64,000 nt of DNA from Roseospira navarrensis (lineage in GTDB: Bacteria > Pseudomonadota > Alphaproteobacteria > Rhodospirillales > Rhodospirillaceae). The notes below the pieces were generated by a model, which worked only from the letters and a program-made list of their open reading frames with translations, was not told where the DNA came from and made no database searches. A program made the position numbers and the translations under genes. Numbering within the stretch: the first letter of the stretch is position 1; the number at the start of each line of letters is the position of its first letter. The DNA is taken from contig NZ_WIVE01000006.1 in assembly GCF_009601025.1 (NCBI RefSeq), positions 38,238 to 102,237 on the forward strand, in the 5' to 3' direction. Of this stretch, positions 54,285-63,904 are shown piece after piece.

Positions 54285-55413
54285 ATGCGCGCCGAAGCGC
54301 AGACCCTGACCGACCAGATCCAGCAGTCGATGGCACTGCTGAGGAGGCATCTTTGACTGGGACAACGCTCTCAGACGCCTCGATGAACTGAACGCCCTCG
54401 TCGAGGATCCCACCCTGTGGGACAAGCCCGACGCGGCCCAGGCCCTCATGCGCGAGCGCACTAGGCTGGAGGGCGCCATCACCGGCTTTCGCAACCTGGA
54501 AGCGCGGCTGGACGATGCCCACACCCTGATCGAACTGGGCGAGGCCGAGGAGGACGAGGCCAGCATCCAGGAGGGCGAGGAGATCCTGCGCGCCCTCAAG
54601 GACGACGCCGCGCGCAAGGAACTGGAAAGCCTGCTCTCGGGCGAGGCCGACGGCAACGACTGCTACGTGGAGATCAACGCCGGCGCCGGCGGCACCGAGG
54701 CCCAGGACTGGGCCCGCATGATGCAGCGCATGTACGTGCGCTGGGCGGAGGCCCAGGGCTACAGCGTGGACTATGTGGAAGAGAGCGAGGGCGAAGAGGC
54801 CGGCATCAAGTCGTGCACCATGCAGGTCAAGGGCCTGAACGCCTACGGCTGGCTGAAGACCGAAAGCGGCGTGCACCGGCTGGTGCGGATCTCGCCGTTC
54901 GACAGCTCGGCGCGGCGGCACACCAGCTTCGCCTCGGTCTGGGTCTATCCGGTGATCGACGACACCATCCAGATCGACATCCAGGAAAAGGACTGCCGCA
55001 TCGACACCTACCGCGCCTCCGGGGCCGGCGGCCAGCACGTGAACCGGACCGACAGCGCAGTGCGTATCACGCACGAACCGTCCGGAATCGTGGTCCAATG
55101 CCAGTCGCAACGCTCCCAGCACCAGAACCGCGCCTTCGCGTGGGACATGCTCCGCGCCCGCCTGTACGAGTCGGAACTGCAACGCCGCGAGGCCGAGGCG
55201 CAGGCCCTGGCCGATTCCAAGACCGACATCGGATGGGGCCATCAGATCCGCTCGTATGTGCTGCAGCCCTATCAGATGGTGAAGGACCTGCGCACCAACG
55301 TGGAGACGTCGGACACCCAGCGGGTGCTGGACGGCGATCTGGATCGCTTCATGGCGGCGGCGCTGGCGGCGCGGGTGCAGGCGACCACCGATGCCGAGGC
55401 GGCGGCCTCCTGA
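54285..55413 (+). CDS. prfB: Peptide chain release factor 2 (programmed +1 frameshift)
   Basis: RF2, ending translation at UGA and UAA, 375 residues after a +1 shift. The first reading frame, ATG at 54285, gives 23 codons and stops at TGA (54354-54356). Shifting one base after CTT continues at GAC (54355), giving [19 protein letters not shown] and the rest to 55413. Landmarks are the stop-codon-reading motif SPF ([14 protein letters not shown]) and the catalytic GAGGQ at about 246-250. The in-frame part alone lacks the usual N-terminus, so the shift is needed. Confidence 0.96.
54341..54357 (+). promoter_or_regulatory. prfB +1 frameshift site
   Basis: The classical set is present: a Shine-Dalgarno-like AGGAGG (54342-54347) three bases before the slippery CTT (54351-54353), then the TGA stop followed by C. 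RF2 shortage slows reading of TGA and favours the shift, so RF2 controls its own level. Confidence 0.95.
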
Positions 55414-55432
55414 CGCAGGAGGGCGCCGCCCC

Positions 55433-56305
55433 ATGCTGAACGTCATCGCCGGGGTCGCCGGAAGCGCCGTGGCCCTCTACCTGGCCTTCGGCGTCGGGCT
55501 CTACCTGTTCCAGGAGCGCCTGATCTTCGTGCCCGGGCCGCCGCCCCCGCCCCCGGCGGAAACGGCCGCGCCCGAACTGGCGCCGGTCTTCGTGACCACA
55601 TCCGACGGCCTGGAGCTGATGTCCTGGTACGCGCCCCCCGCCGATCCGGAGCGCGGGCGCGTCATGGTCTACTTCCACGGCAACGCGGGCAACATCGCGG
55701 ATCGGGCCTACAAGGCGCGGGCCTTCCTGGACATGGGCCTGGGGGTCATGCTGGTGGGCTACCGGGGCTACAACGGCAATCCCGGCCGGCCGGGCGAGGA
55801 GGCGTTCCGCCGCGACGGCCGGGCCGTGCTGGCCTTCCTGGAGACGCGCGGCATCGGGCCGGACCGGCGCGTGCACTACGGCGAGTCCATCGGGTCGGGC
55901 ACCGCCCTGCCCCTGGCCGTGGAGGCGGGGGCCGCCGCCGTGGTCCTGGAGGGCGCGTTCACCTCCATCGCCGACATGGCCCGGCTGCAGTATCCGGTGT
56001 ATCCGGCCGGCCTGCTGGTGCGGCACCCGTTCGACAACCTCGCCGCGGTCGAGCGGCTGGACGTCCCGCTGCTGGTGCTGCACGGGGAGCGGGACGGCAT
56101 CGTGCCCCCCGCCATGGCGCAACGCCTGTTGGACACGGCGCGCACCGCCGGCAATCCCCGGGCGGAGGCGGTGGTCTTTCCCGAGGGCAACCACGTGGAC
56201 CTGTTCGACCACGGCGCGGCGGGGCATGTGCGCGATTTCCTCGACGAGCTGGCACTGCCACCCCAAACGGCATGTCGCCCGCCCCTGCGCCCTATGCTAA
56301 GATAA
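55433..56305 (+). CDS. Alpha/beta hydrolase (BEM46/ABHD13 type)
   Basis: Membrane-anchored serine hydrolase of 290 residues. A single N-terminal hydrophobic segment (about 4-24) is followed by a Pro-rich spacer and the hydrolase core: oxyanion region VYFHGNAGN, nucleophile elbow in YGESIGSGTA (Ser), the Asp in LHGERDGIVPP and the His in EGNHVDLF. AGGAGGG lies nine bases before the ATG. Substrate unknown. It starts 19 bases after the prfB stop and is likely co-transcribed. Confidence 0.88.
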   Translation: MLNVIAGVAGSAVALYLAFGVGLYLFQERLIFVPGPPPPPPAETAAPELAPVFVTTSDGLELMSWYAPPADPERGRVMVYFHGNAGNIADRAYKARAFLDMGLGVMLVGYRGYNGNPGRPGEEAFRRDGRAVLAFLETRGIGPDRRVHYGESIGSGTALPLAVEAGAAAVVLEGAFTSIADMARLQYPVYPAGLLVRHPFDNLAAVERLDVPLLVLHGERDGIVPPAMAQRLLDTARTAGNPRAEAVVFPEGNHVDLFDHGAAGHVRDFLDELALPPQTACRPPLRPMLR

Positions 56306-56389
56306 ACGTGGCCAGTGGTGCTCGGGGGGGGGGGCTCCGAACCGCCGCACCGGAGCGCGCCACGGCAGGAACACAACGGAAGGGACGGC

Positions 56390-56716
56390 ATGCCCAGGGA
56401 AATGCGGCGCCTGATTCTGGACGACTCGGAGTTCAACGAGGCGATCCGGGTGTTCGTCGAGAGCCGCGAGCAGATGTTTCATGGCGCAACCCTGGTGTCC
56501 AGCCGCATCTCCGGCGAGACCCCTCTGGAAGCGGAACTGACGGTCCTGACCCAGTCCCGCCAGCAAAGCACCGTCAAGCTGACGGCCGCCCATCTGGCGG
56601 CGGCGGTCATCGCCTACTGCTTCGCCTACCGCATCCCCCTGCCGCGATCGTCGGACAAGTCGGTGAAACGGGTCCCCGGGGGCATTGCACTGGACATCAT
56701 GATGGGCAAGAAATAG
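56390..56716 (+). CDS. Hypothetical small protein
   Basis: A 108-residue soluble protein I do not recognise. It reads as real coding sequence: REMRRLILDDSEFNEAIRVFVESREQMFH, then a beta stretch LEAELTVLTQSRQQSTVKLTAAHLAAAVIAYCFAYRIPLPR and a short basic end. The pattern could be a regulatory or adaptor fold. The ATG at 56390 has GGAAGGGA six bases upstream. It lies between the hydrolase and the phosphatase-kinase pair. Confidence 0.6.
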   Translation: MPREMRRLILDDSEFNEAIRVFVESREQMFHGATLVSSRISGETPLEAELTVLTQSRQQSTVKLTAAHLAAAVIAYCFAYRIPLPRSSDKSVKRVPGGIALDIMMGKK

Positions 56717-56815
56717 GGACGCTCCACGCGCCCGCCCGGTGTCCCCCACAGCGCCGTCCCGCCGCCGCCACACCGCCCGCCCGCACGGCCCCGATCCGCC
56801 AGCAAGGGAGCGCCC

Positions 56816-57304
56816 ATGGTCGCCGTCCTGTTCGTCTGCACCGGCAACATCTGCCGCTCGCCCACCGCCGAGGGGCTGTTCCGTCACAAGGTCCGGGCCG
56901 CCAGGCTCGGCGATGCGATCACGATCGACTCCGCCGGCACCACCGCCTTTCACGTCGGCGAACCACCGGACGCCCGCGCGGCCGAGGCCGCCGCCCGGCG
57001 CGGCTACAGCCTGGACGGCCAGAGCGCCCGGCAGGTGCGCCCCGACGACTTCCGCCGCTTCGATCTGCTGATCGCCATGGACCGGGGCCACCACAAGCGC
57101 CTGCGCGCCATGGCGCCGGACGCGGCGGCGCTGGCCCGCGTGGTCATGATGAGCGACTTCGCCAGCCGCCCCGGCGGGCCGGCCGACGTACCCGACCCGT
57201 ACTACGGCGGCGGCGACGGCTTCCAGCGCGTGCTGGACATGCTGGAGGACGCCACCGAGGGCCTGCTGTCTCACCTGCGGGAGCGCCTGGAGGCGCGGGC
57301 CTGA
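56816..57304 (+). CDS. Low-molecular-weight phosphatase
   Basis: Cysteine phosphatase of 162 residues. The P-loop is CTGNICRS (Cys8, Arg14) and the general-acid loop is VPDPYYGG near the C-terminus. Some LMW phosphatases act not on protein tyrosine but on sugar phosphates: published work describes LMW-PTP-like enzymes that make the precursors or remove phosphate in ribulosamine/fructosamine repair. The stop overlaps the start of a fructosamine-kinase gene (TGATG), which points to that role here. Confidence 0.92.
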   Translation: MVAVLFVCTGNICRSPTAEGLFRHKVRAARLGDAITIDSAGTTAFHVGEPPDARAAEAAARRGYSLDGQSARQVRPDDFRRFDLLIAMDRGHHKRLRAMAPDAAALARVVMMSDFASRPGGPADVPDPYYGGGDGFQRVLDMLEDATEGLLSHLRERLEARA

Positions 57305-58155
57305 TGCGGGCGGAGGCACGGACCCGGGTGGAGGCGGCGAGCGGCCTGCGGATCGCCCACAGTCGGCCGCTGTCCGGCGGCTGCATCGGCGAGGTCTACG
57401 CCCTCACGATGTCCAGCGGCCCCGATCTGGTGGCCAAGGTGGGCGGCCCCGGCAGCGGCCTCGCCCTGGAAGGCCGCATGCTGGATCACCTGCGGCAGGC
57501 CGGTGCGCCCGCGCCGGAGGTACTGGCGGCCGACGATCACCTGTTGCTGATGACCCTGTTGCCCTCGGGCGACGCGCTGGGGCCGAAGGTGCAGGACCAC
57601 GCCGCGCATGTGATCGCGGCCCTGCACGATCAGGTCGGGCCGGCCTTCGGCTTCGACTACGACACCGTGATCGGCGGGCTGCACCAGCCGAACCCGCAGA
57701 CCGACGGATGGATCGCCTTTTTCCGCGATCACCGCCTGTTGTATATGGCCCACGAGGCCGCGCGCGCCCGCCGCCTGCCCCCCGCCGTGCTGGGCCGCCT
57801 GGAGTCCCTGGCCGAGCGCCTGGACGACTATCTGGAAGAGCCCGCCCACCCCAGCCTGCTGCACGGCGATCTGTGGACCGGCAACGTGCTGGCGCACCAG
57901 GGCCGCCTGTCCGGGCTGATCGACCCCGCCATCTATTGGGGCCATCCGGAGATCGAGCTGGCCTTTTCCACCCTGTTCGGCACCTTCAACGACGTCTTCT
58001 TCAACCGCTATCACGAGTTGCGGCCGATCCGGCCCGGCTTCTTCGAGGAACGGCGCGATCTCTACAACCTCTATCCCCTGCTCGTCCATGTGCGGCTGTT
58101 CGGCGCGGGCTATCTGGGCGGGATCGAGCGCACCCTGCGCCGCATGGGGTTCTGA
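57304..58155 (+). CDS. Fructosamine/ribulosamine 3-kinase family protein
   Basis: Kinase of the FN3K family, 283 residues, which phosphorylates sugar adducts on proteins so that they fall off (deglycation). Landmarks are the glycine-rich SGGCIGEVYALTM, LVAKVGGP with the ATP-binding Lys, the acidic MLDHLRQAGAPAPEVL and the catalytic HGDLWTGNVLAHQG followed by IDPAIYWGHPEIELAF. The start overlaps the LMW phosphatase stop. Substrates in bacteria are mostly ribulosamine and erythrulosamine. Confidence 0.94.
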   Translation: MRAEARTRVEAASGLRIAHSRPLSGGCIGEVYALTMSSGPDLVAKVGGPGSGLALEGRMLDHLRQAGAPAPEVLAADDHLLLMTLLPSGDALGPKVQDHAAHVIAALHDQVGPAFGFDYDTVIGGLHQPNPQTDGWIAFFRDHRLLYMAHEAARARRLPPAVLGRLESLAERLDDYLEEPAHPSLLHGDLWTGNVLAHQGRLSGLIDPAIYWGHPEIELAFSTLFGTFNDVFFNRYHELRPIRPGFFEERRDLYNLYPLLVHVRLFGAGYLGGIERTLRRMGF

Positions 58156-58248
58156 TCCCGCCCCCCTCGCCGTGCCACATTCCCGTGATAGCCGGATGGG
58201 GACAGCCCTGATTTAATGGGGCGCTCGGCTCAACGGGGAGGCGCCGCG

Positions 58249-61200
58249 ATGGCTCTGCACGAAATCCACACGACACCGGCCCGCCGCCTGCTGGCGGAGC
58301 TCGGCCTGCTGGCCGGCCTGCTGGTCATGGTGGCGGTCTGGGCCGGAACGCCCGCGCCCGCGCGCGCCAACGACCTGCCGCCGAGCGCCTCGCCGCTGGT
58401 CACGCAACTGGCCGAGATCGAGCGCCTGCGCACCCTTTCGCAGGACGCCCGCGCCTACGCCCGCGCCCTGCGCACCCGCGACGCCGTGGCCGAGGAGTCC
58501 TGGAGCACCCGCAGCGAGGCCCTCGACCGCTACCGCGACGCCGCCCAGGCCGACCGGACCGGCGACGCCATCGCCGCGCTGCATGACTACATCGACGCCG
58601 GCGGCGACGACGACCCCGACCGCTGGCGGGCGCTCGCCAGTCTGCACCTGCGCCAGGACGGCCGGTCGCGCGAGGGCGTGCTCGCCGCCTGGACGGCCTA
58701 TGCCGTCGCCGGCCGGGACAGCGAGCGGGCCCAGGCCCTGATGATGCTGGGCCGGGTGGCCGAAACCGTGGCCGACAGGGACCTCGCGGTGCCCTTCCTT
58801 CAGGCCGCCATCGCCTACGGCGCCGGCCAGGAGGCCCGGGAGCGACTCGCCGCGCAGACCCCGGACGCGCCCGTGACCACCGCCGTGGTGGGCCGCATCG
58901 AGCAGGATGTGCCCGAACTCTGCGTCACCTTCACCGCCGATCCGGTGACCGACGGCAGTGTCCGCTACGAGGACTTCGTGGCCCTGGCGCCGGCCGACGA
59001 TGTGGTCGCCCGCGTGGACGCGGACGCCCTGTGCCTGTCCGGATTCCGCCACGGCGCCGACCTGGACGTGACCCTGCGCCGGGGCCTGCCGCTGGCCGGG
59101 GGGGCCGCGCTGGCCGACTCCCGCACCTGGACGGTCGCCATCCCCGACCGCGCCCCGCGCGTGGCCTTCGTCGGCGAGGGTCATGTGTTGCCCGCGCGCG
59201 GCAGCCAGGGCCTTCCGCTGGACAGCGTGAACGTCGAGCGCGTGGACCTGGAGATCTACCGCCTGCCGGCGCGCGGACTGGCCGCCGCCCTGCGCGACGG
59301 CGACGTGTTCCGCCCCCTGCCCGGCTGGTCGGCGGATGCGTTGCGCCAGGAGACCGGCACGCTGGTCTGGTCCGGGTCCATGGACCTGCCCCATGAGCCC
59401 AACCGCCAGCGGCGCTCGGCCGTGCCCTTCGCCGAGGCGGTGCCGAACCCCGAACCCGGGCTGTACGCGGTGACCGCCACCCTGTCGGCGCGCGAAACGC
59501 CGAACTGGTGGGATCGTCCCACGCAATGGGTGCTGGTGACGGACATAGGCCTGCAGGCCTATCACGGCGCGCGCGACCTGGTGATCGCCGCCCGCTCGCT
59601 GGAGACGGCGCAGCCGCTGCCGGGCGTGGACGTGGCCCTGATCGCCCGCAACAACGATGTGCTGGGCACCGCGACCACCGATGCCGACGGCCTGGCGAGG
59701 CTGCCCGCGACCCTGCTCGCCGGCGACGGCGGCGCGCGCCCCAGCCATCTGACCGCGACCGCGCCCGAGGGCACGGATCAGGCGATGCTGGACCTGGGCC
59801 GGCCGGCGCTGGACCTGTCGGACCGGGGCATCGGCGGTCGGCAGGTGCCCGGCCCGCTGGACGCCTTCCTGTATCTGGAGCGCGGCATCTACCGCCCGGG
59901 CGAGACCATCGAGGTGATGGCGCTGCTGCGCGACGACCGCGCCCGCGCCGTCACCGGCCTGCCCCTGACCCTGAAGGTCATGCGGCCGGACGGCGTGGAG
60001 GTCCGCCGCGAGGTGGTCACGCCCGATTCCGGCGGCGGCGCGGGGGCGCAAATCCCCACCGCCGACGCCGACCGCACCGGCGCGTGGACCATCACCGCCC
60101 ACGCCGACCCCGACGGCCCGGCCATCGGACAGGTGAGCGTGCAGCTTGAGGACTTCGTGCCCGCGCGCATGGAAGTGCTGCTCGACGCGCCCGAGGCGGC
60201 CGTGCTGCGCCCGGACGCGCCGCCTGTGACGGTGGGCGTGGAAGCCCGCTACCTGTACGGTGCGCCGGCGGCCGATCTGGCCGCCGAGGCCGAGTTGATC
60301 CTGCGCCACGACCCGCGCCCCTTCGGCGAGGCGCGGGCGGACTACACCTTCGGTCTGACCACCGAGACCTTCGAGGCGTGGCGGACCGACCTGACCATCC
60401 CCGACACGGATGCGGAGGGCCGCACCCGCGTCGAGGCCATGCTGCCCGAGGCGCCGGACACCACCCTGCCGCTGTCGGCCCTCGTCCGCGCCACGGTGCT
60501 GGAGCCGGGCGGGCAGGCCACCAACCGCGCGGTCTCGCTGCCCGTGCGCCTGACGGACTCCCTGGTGGGCCTGGACCCGCTGTTCGAGGGCGGGCGCGTG
60601 GACGAGGCCGGCGAGGCCCGCTACCGCGTGCTGGCGGTGGACGCCTCGGGCGCACCGCTGCCCGGGCGGACCCTGCGCGTGATCCACTACGCCGAGGACT
60701 GGGACTATCAGTGGTACCAGGAAAGCGACGGCTGGCGGTATCGCGCCGTCGTGCGCGACCGCCGGCTTGATGCGCGCGATGTGACCACGGGGCCGGACGG
60801 CACGGCCGAGGTGGTCCTGCCCGTCCCCGACTGGGGCCGCTACCGCATCGAGGTGGCGGACATGGGCAGCGGCGCCGTCTCCAGCGACCGCTTCCGCGCC
60901 GGCTGGCGGGTGCCCGGGCCGAGCGCGCAGGACACCCCCGACACCCTGCGCATGACGGCCGAGGCCGACACCTATGCCGTGGGCGAGACCGCCCGCGTGT
61001 CACTCGACCCCCCGTTCGCGGGCGAGGCGCTGGTGACCGTGCTGGGACAGGACGTGCTGGACGTCCGCACGGTGTCGGTGCCCGACGAAGGGCTGGTTGT
61101 TGAGGTGCCGGTCACCGGGGACTGGGGCGCGGGGGCCTACGTCACCGTTTCGCTGTTCCGGCCGGGCACCGATGCCGAGCGCGGCCCGGGCCGCGCCGTC

Positions 61201-63585
61201 GGCGTGCAGTGGATCGCCGTGGACACCGCCGACCGCACGCTCTCGGTCACCCTGGACACGCCGGAGACCATGCGCCCGCGGAGCCCCCTGACCATCCCGG
61301 TCTCGGTCGCCAATGCGGGGCCGGACACCCGGGTGACGGTGGCCGTGGTGGACGAGGGGATCCTGCAACTCACCGGGTTCGCCACCCCGAAGCCGGACAC
61401 CTACTTCCTGGGCAAGCGCCGCCTGGGGGTGGATCTGCGCGACGCCTACGGCGCGCTCATCGACGGCCGGGACGCCACCTTCGGCCGCCTGCGCACGGGC
61501 GGCGATGCCGCCGGACGCCACGCCCCCGGCCTGCCGGACAAGACGGTGGAGCCGCTGGCCTTCTTCTCCGGGCCGGTGGCCCTGGACGCGGACGGCACCG
61601 CGACCGTCAGCGTGGACATTCCCGCCTTCAACGGGCGGGTGCGGGTGATGGCGGCGGCCTATGACGCCGCCGGCGTGGGCCACGGGGAAGCCGAGGTCAC
61701 GATCCGGGACCCCATGGTGACCCTGGTGACGCTGCCGCGCTTCCTGGCGCCCGAGGACCGCGCCGCCATGCACGTGACCCTGGACAACGTGGACGGCCCG
61801 GCCGGCGACTGGCGGGTGTCCGTGACCGCGCGGGGCGGTGTGGCGGTCGCCTCCAACGGCGCGGCCACGCTGACGATCCCCGAAGACGGGCGGGCGACCC
61901 ATGTGGCGACCCTGCGCGGGGCGGCCATCGGCGGCGGCGGCGTGACCCTGACCGTCACCGATCCCGAGGGGGCCACCACGACCCAGTCGTGGGGCCTGTC
62001 CACCCGCCCGGCGGCGACGCGGGAGACCCGCGCCGTGGCCACCCGCCTGGAGCCGGGCCAGAGCACGCCGGTGGACCCGGGCGTGCTGGACGGCTTCACC
62101 CCCGACACCGCGAGCGTGACCCTCAGCCTGTCCACCCTGCCCGACCTGGGGCTGGTGGCGCTGCTGCGCGACCTGGACCGCTACCCCTATGGCTGCGTCG
62201 AGCAGACCGTCAGCCGCGCCCTGCCGCTGCTGGCGCTGGCCGACGTGGCGGCGGCGGCCGGCGTGCTCGACCCGGACGACCCCGACGCCCGCGCCCGGCG
62301 CATCGACGGCGCCATCAGCCGCGTCATCGCCATGCAGCGCGGCGACGGCGGGTTCAGCCTGTGGGGCGGTTCCGAGCGTCAGGAGTGGCTGAGCGCCTAC
62401 GCCACCGAGTTCCTGGTGCGCGCCCGCGACGCCGGGCACCGGGTGCCGCCGTTCGCGCTGGAACGCGCGCTAGGCTTCCTGGAAGACACGGTCATCGGGC
62501 TGGACTACCCGGACGAGGCCCTGCCCGCCCGGGCCTATGCCCTGTACGTGCTGGCGCTGGCCGGCGCGGCCGATCCGGGGGCGCTGCGCTATGTCCACGA
62601 CGCGGACCTGGTGCGTATGCCCGCGCCCTTGCCGCGCGCCCATCTGGGCGCGGCGCTGGCGATGATCGGCGACACGGCGCGGGCGCGCTCGGCGTTCGAG
62701 GCCGCCGTCTCGCCCTCCGTGCGCCTGTCGTCCCTGACCGACGGGGGGGACGAGACGCGCCGCGCCCCCTACGGCTCGGCGCTCAGCGATCTGGCGACCA
62801 CCGTGGCGCTGATGGCCGAGGCCGGGCTGGGCGACGCCCTGGCCGAGGCCGAGGATCTGGCCGGCGAACGGGCCGGGCGGCGCTGGCTGAGCACCCAGGA
62901 GCAGGCCCGCCTGGTGCAGGCCGCCGCCGCGCTGCGGGACCTGCAGGGGCCGCTGTCGGTCTCCGTGTCGGGTGCGCCGCTGATCCCGGCCGGCGAGGGC
63001 TTCGCGCTGGTGCGGCCGTTGCTGGATCAGGTGGCGGCCGGGCTGTCCGTCACCAACACCGGCGCGGGCACCGTCACTCTGGTGACCACCGGGGACGGCA
63101 TCCCGACCCAGCCGCCGGGCGCGCTGGAAAACGGCCTGTCGATCACGCGGGCGTTCTACACCCTGGAGGGCCGGCGCGTGGACCCGGGCATGGTGGACCA
63201 GTCCGACCTGATGGTGGCCCTGATCTCGGCCGAGGCGGTCGATCCCATGGCCCTGGGCAACGACGACACCCATCACGCGCTGGTCGTGGACCTGCTGCCG
63301 GCGGGTCTGGTGCTGGAGAACGCCGCCATCGGCGACGGCCGCTCCACCGCCGGGCTGGACTGGCTGCCCGAGCTGGACACCCCGGACCACGTGGAGCTGC
63401 GCGACGACCGCTTCGTGGCCTCCATCCCCATCGACCGGCAGGATCCGGCCTTCACCCTGGCCTACATGGTGCGGGCGGTCACCCCGGGGGTGTTCACCAT
63501 GCCGGGGGTGTTCGTGGAGTCCATGTACCGGCCGGCGCTGCGGGCGCGCGGCCCGGCGGGCCAGATGATTATCGCGCCGCGGTAA
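58249..63585 (+). CDS. Bacterial alpha-2-macroglobulin, thioester type
   Basis: Periplasmic protease trap of 1778 residues. A hydrophobic stretch (about 15-38) ending PARA serves as signal or anchor; there is no lipobox. Macroglobulin-type domains fill the first 1200 residues (IYRPGETIEVMALLRDD, ARYLYGAPAADL are typical). The thioester motif CVEQ is at Cys1316 in RYPYGCVEQTVSR. The late part is the alpha-helical complement-like domain and a C-terminal domain ending at FVESMYRPALRARG. GGGGAGG lies about seven bases before the ATG at 58249. The usual partner pbpC does not follow directly; an R4 half-copy and R1 copy 2 do. Confidence 0.95.
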   Translation: MALHEIHTTPARRLLAELGLLAGLLVMVAVWAGTPAPARANDLPPSASPLVTQLAEIERLRTLSQDARAYARALRTRDAVAEESWSTRSEALDRYRDAAQADRTGDAIAALHDYIDAGGDDDPDRWRALASLHLRQDGRSREGVLAAWTAYAVAGRDSERAQALMMLGRVAETVADRDLAVPFLQAAIAYGAGQEARERLAAQTPDAPVTTAVVGRIEQDVPELCVTFTADPVTDGSVRYEDFVALAPADDVVARVDADALCLSGFRHGADLDVTLRRGLPLAGGAALADSRTWTVAIPDRAPRVAFVGEGHVLPARGSQGLPLDSVNVERVDLEIYRLPARGLAAALRDGDVFRPLPGWSADALRQETGTLVWSGSMDLPHEPNRQRRSAVPFAEAVPNPEPGLYAVTATLSARETPNWWDRPTQWVLVTDIGLQAYHGARDLVIAARSLETAQPLPGVDVALIARNNDVLGTATTDADGLARLPATLLAGDGGARPSHLTATAPEGTDQAMLDLGRPALDLSDRGIGGRQVPGPLDAFLYLERGIYRPGETIEVMALLRDDRARAVTGLPLTLKVMRPDGVEVRREVVTPDSGGGAGAQIPTADADRTGAWTITAHADPDGPAIGQVSVQLEDFVPARMEVLLDAPEAAVLRPDAPPVTVGVEARYLYGAPAADLAAEAELILRHDPRPFGEARADYTFGLTTETFEAWRTDLTIPDTDAEGRTRVEAMLPEAPDTTLPLSALVRATVLEPGGQATNRAVSLPVRLTDSLVGLDPLFEGGRVDEAGEARYRVLAVDASGAPLPGRTLRVIHYAEDWDYQWYQESDGWRYRAVVRDRRLDARDVTTGPDGTAEVVLPVPDWGRYRIEVADMGSGAVSSDRFRAGWRVPGPSAQDTPDTLRMTAEADTYAVGETARVSLDPPFAGEALVTVLGQDVLDVRTVSVPDEGLVVEVPVTGDWGAGAYVTVSLFRPGTDAERGPGRAVGVQWIAVDTADRTLSVTLDTPETMRPRSPLTIPVSVANAGPDTRVTVAVVDEGILQLTGFATPKPDTYFLGKRRLGVDLRDAYGALIDGRDATFGRLRTGGDAAGRHAPGLPDKTVEPLAFFSGPVALDADGTATVSVDIPAFNGRVRVMAAAYDAAGVGHGEAEVTIRDPMVTLVTLPRFLAPEDRAAMHVTLDNVDGPAGDWRVSVTARGGVAVASNGAATLTIPEDGRATHVATLRGAAIGGGGVTLTVTDPEGATTTQSWGLSTRPAATRETRAVATRLEPGQSTPVDPGVLDGFTPDTASVTLSLSTLPDLGLVALLRDLDRYPYGCVEQTVSRALPLLALADVAAAAGVLDPDDPDARARRIDGAISRVIAMQRGDGGFSLWGGSERQEWLSAYATEFLVRARDAGHRVPPFALERALGFLEDTVIGLDYPDEALPARAYALYVLALAGAADPGALRYVHDADLVRMPAPLPRAHLGAALAMIGDTARARSAFEAAVSPSVRLSSLTDGGDETRRAPYGSALSDLATTVALMAEAGLGDALAEAEDLAGERAGRRWLSTQEQARLVQAAAALRDLQGPLSVSVSGAPLIPAGEGFALVRPLLDQVAAGLSVTNTGAGTVTLVTTGDGIPTQPPGALENGLSITRAFYTLEGRRVDPGMVDQSDLMVALISAEAVDPMALGNDDTHHALVVDLLPAGLVLENAAIGDGRSTAGLDWLPELDTPDHVELRDDRFVASIPIDRQDPAFTLAYMVRAVTPGVFTMPGVFVESMYRPALRARGPAGQMIIAPR

Positions 63586-63700
63586 AGGTTGTGGGGCACG
63601 CGGGAGAGGGGCGCCGCCCCCGCCCCCTTCCCCCAGGGCAACGGCTCAGGTTAACGGCATCGCTCTTCCAGGTCGTTTCAGCGGGTCGGAGACCTGCGCT

Positions 63701-63736
63701 CGAGGTCCTTCAGCCGCTTCGCGGCTTCAGGATGAC
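63701..63736. repeat. R4 half-copy (copy 5)
   Basis: One arm only: CGAGGTCCTTCAGCCGCTTC followed by GCGGCTTCAGGATGAC. It and the bases just before it match the right half of copy 4 (52481-52566 and flank) in reverse. Element R1 copy 2 begins six bases further on, so the missing half may have been lost by that insertion. Confidence 0.65.
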
Positions 63737-63742
63737 ATCTTA

Positions 63743-63904
63743 TACCAACGGCATCTGACGATGACCGTTGAAGTCCGTGGCCGGCCCTCTCCCCCACCCG
63801 GCCACCCCCCATCTTTTCCTTTGGGCCAGTATCCTATGGGTGGCCGGGTGGGGGAGAGGGCCGGCGTTGCTCGGCGGGTGAGTCAAACTCACCCGCCGCT
63901 GGTA
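63743..63904. mobile_element. R1 structured repeat, copy 2 (162 bp)
   Basis: Same design as copy 1 at 8844: TACCAACGG at the left, CCGCTGGTA at the right (8 of 9 inverted), TTA outside both ends, a 27-28-bp perfect inverted repeat around 63780-63870 and a perfect 11-bp hairpin with loop CAA. The larger size is due to 14 extra bases in the first hairpin loop. Confidence 0.75.

Noticed and set aside
58213..60687. Long minus-strand frame opposite the macroglobulin gene
   Set aside because: Same shadow effect; low-complexity composition, and the plus strand carries a clear full-length protein.
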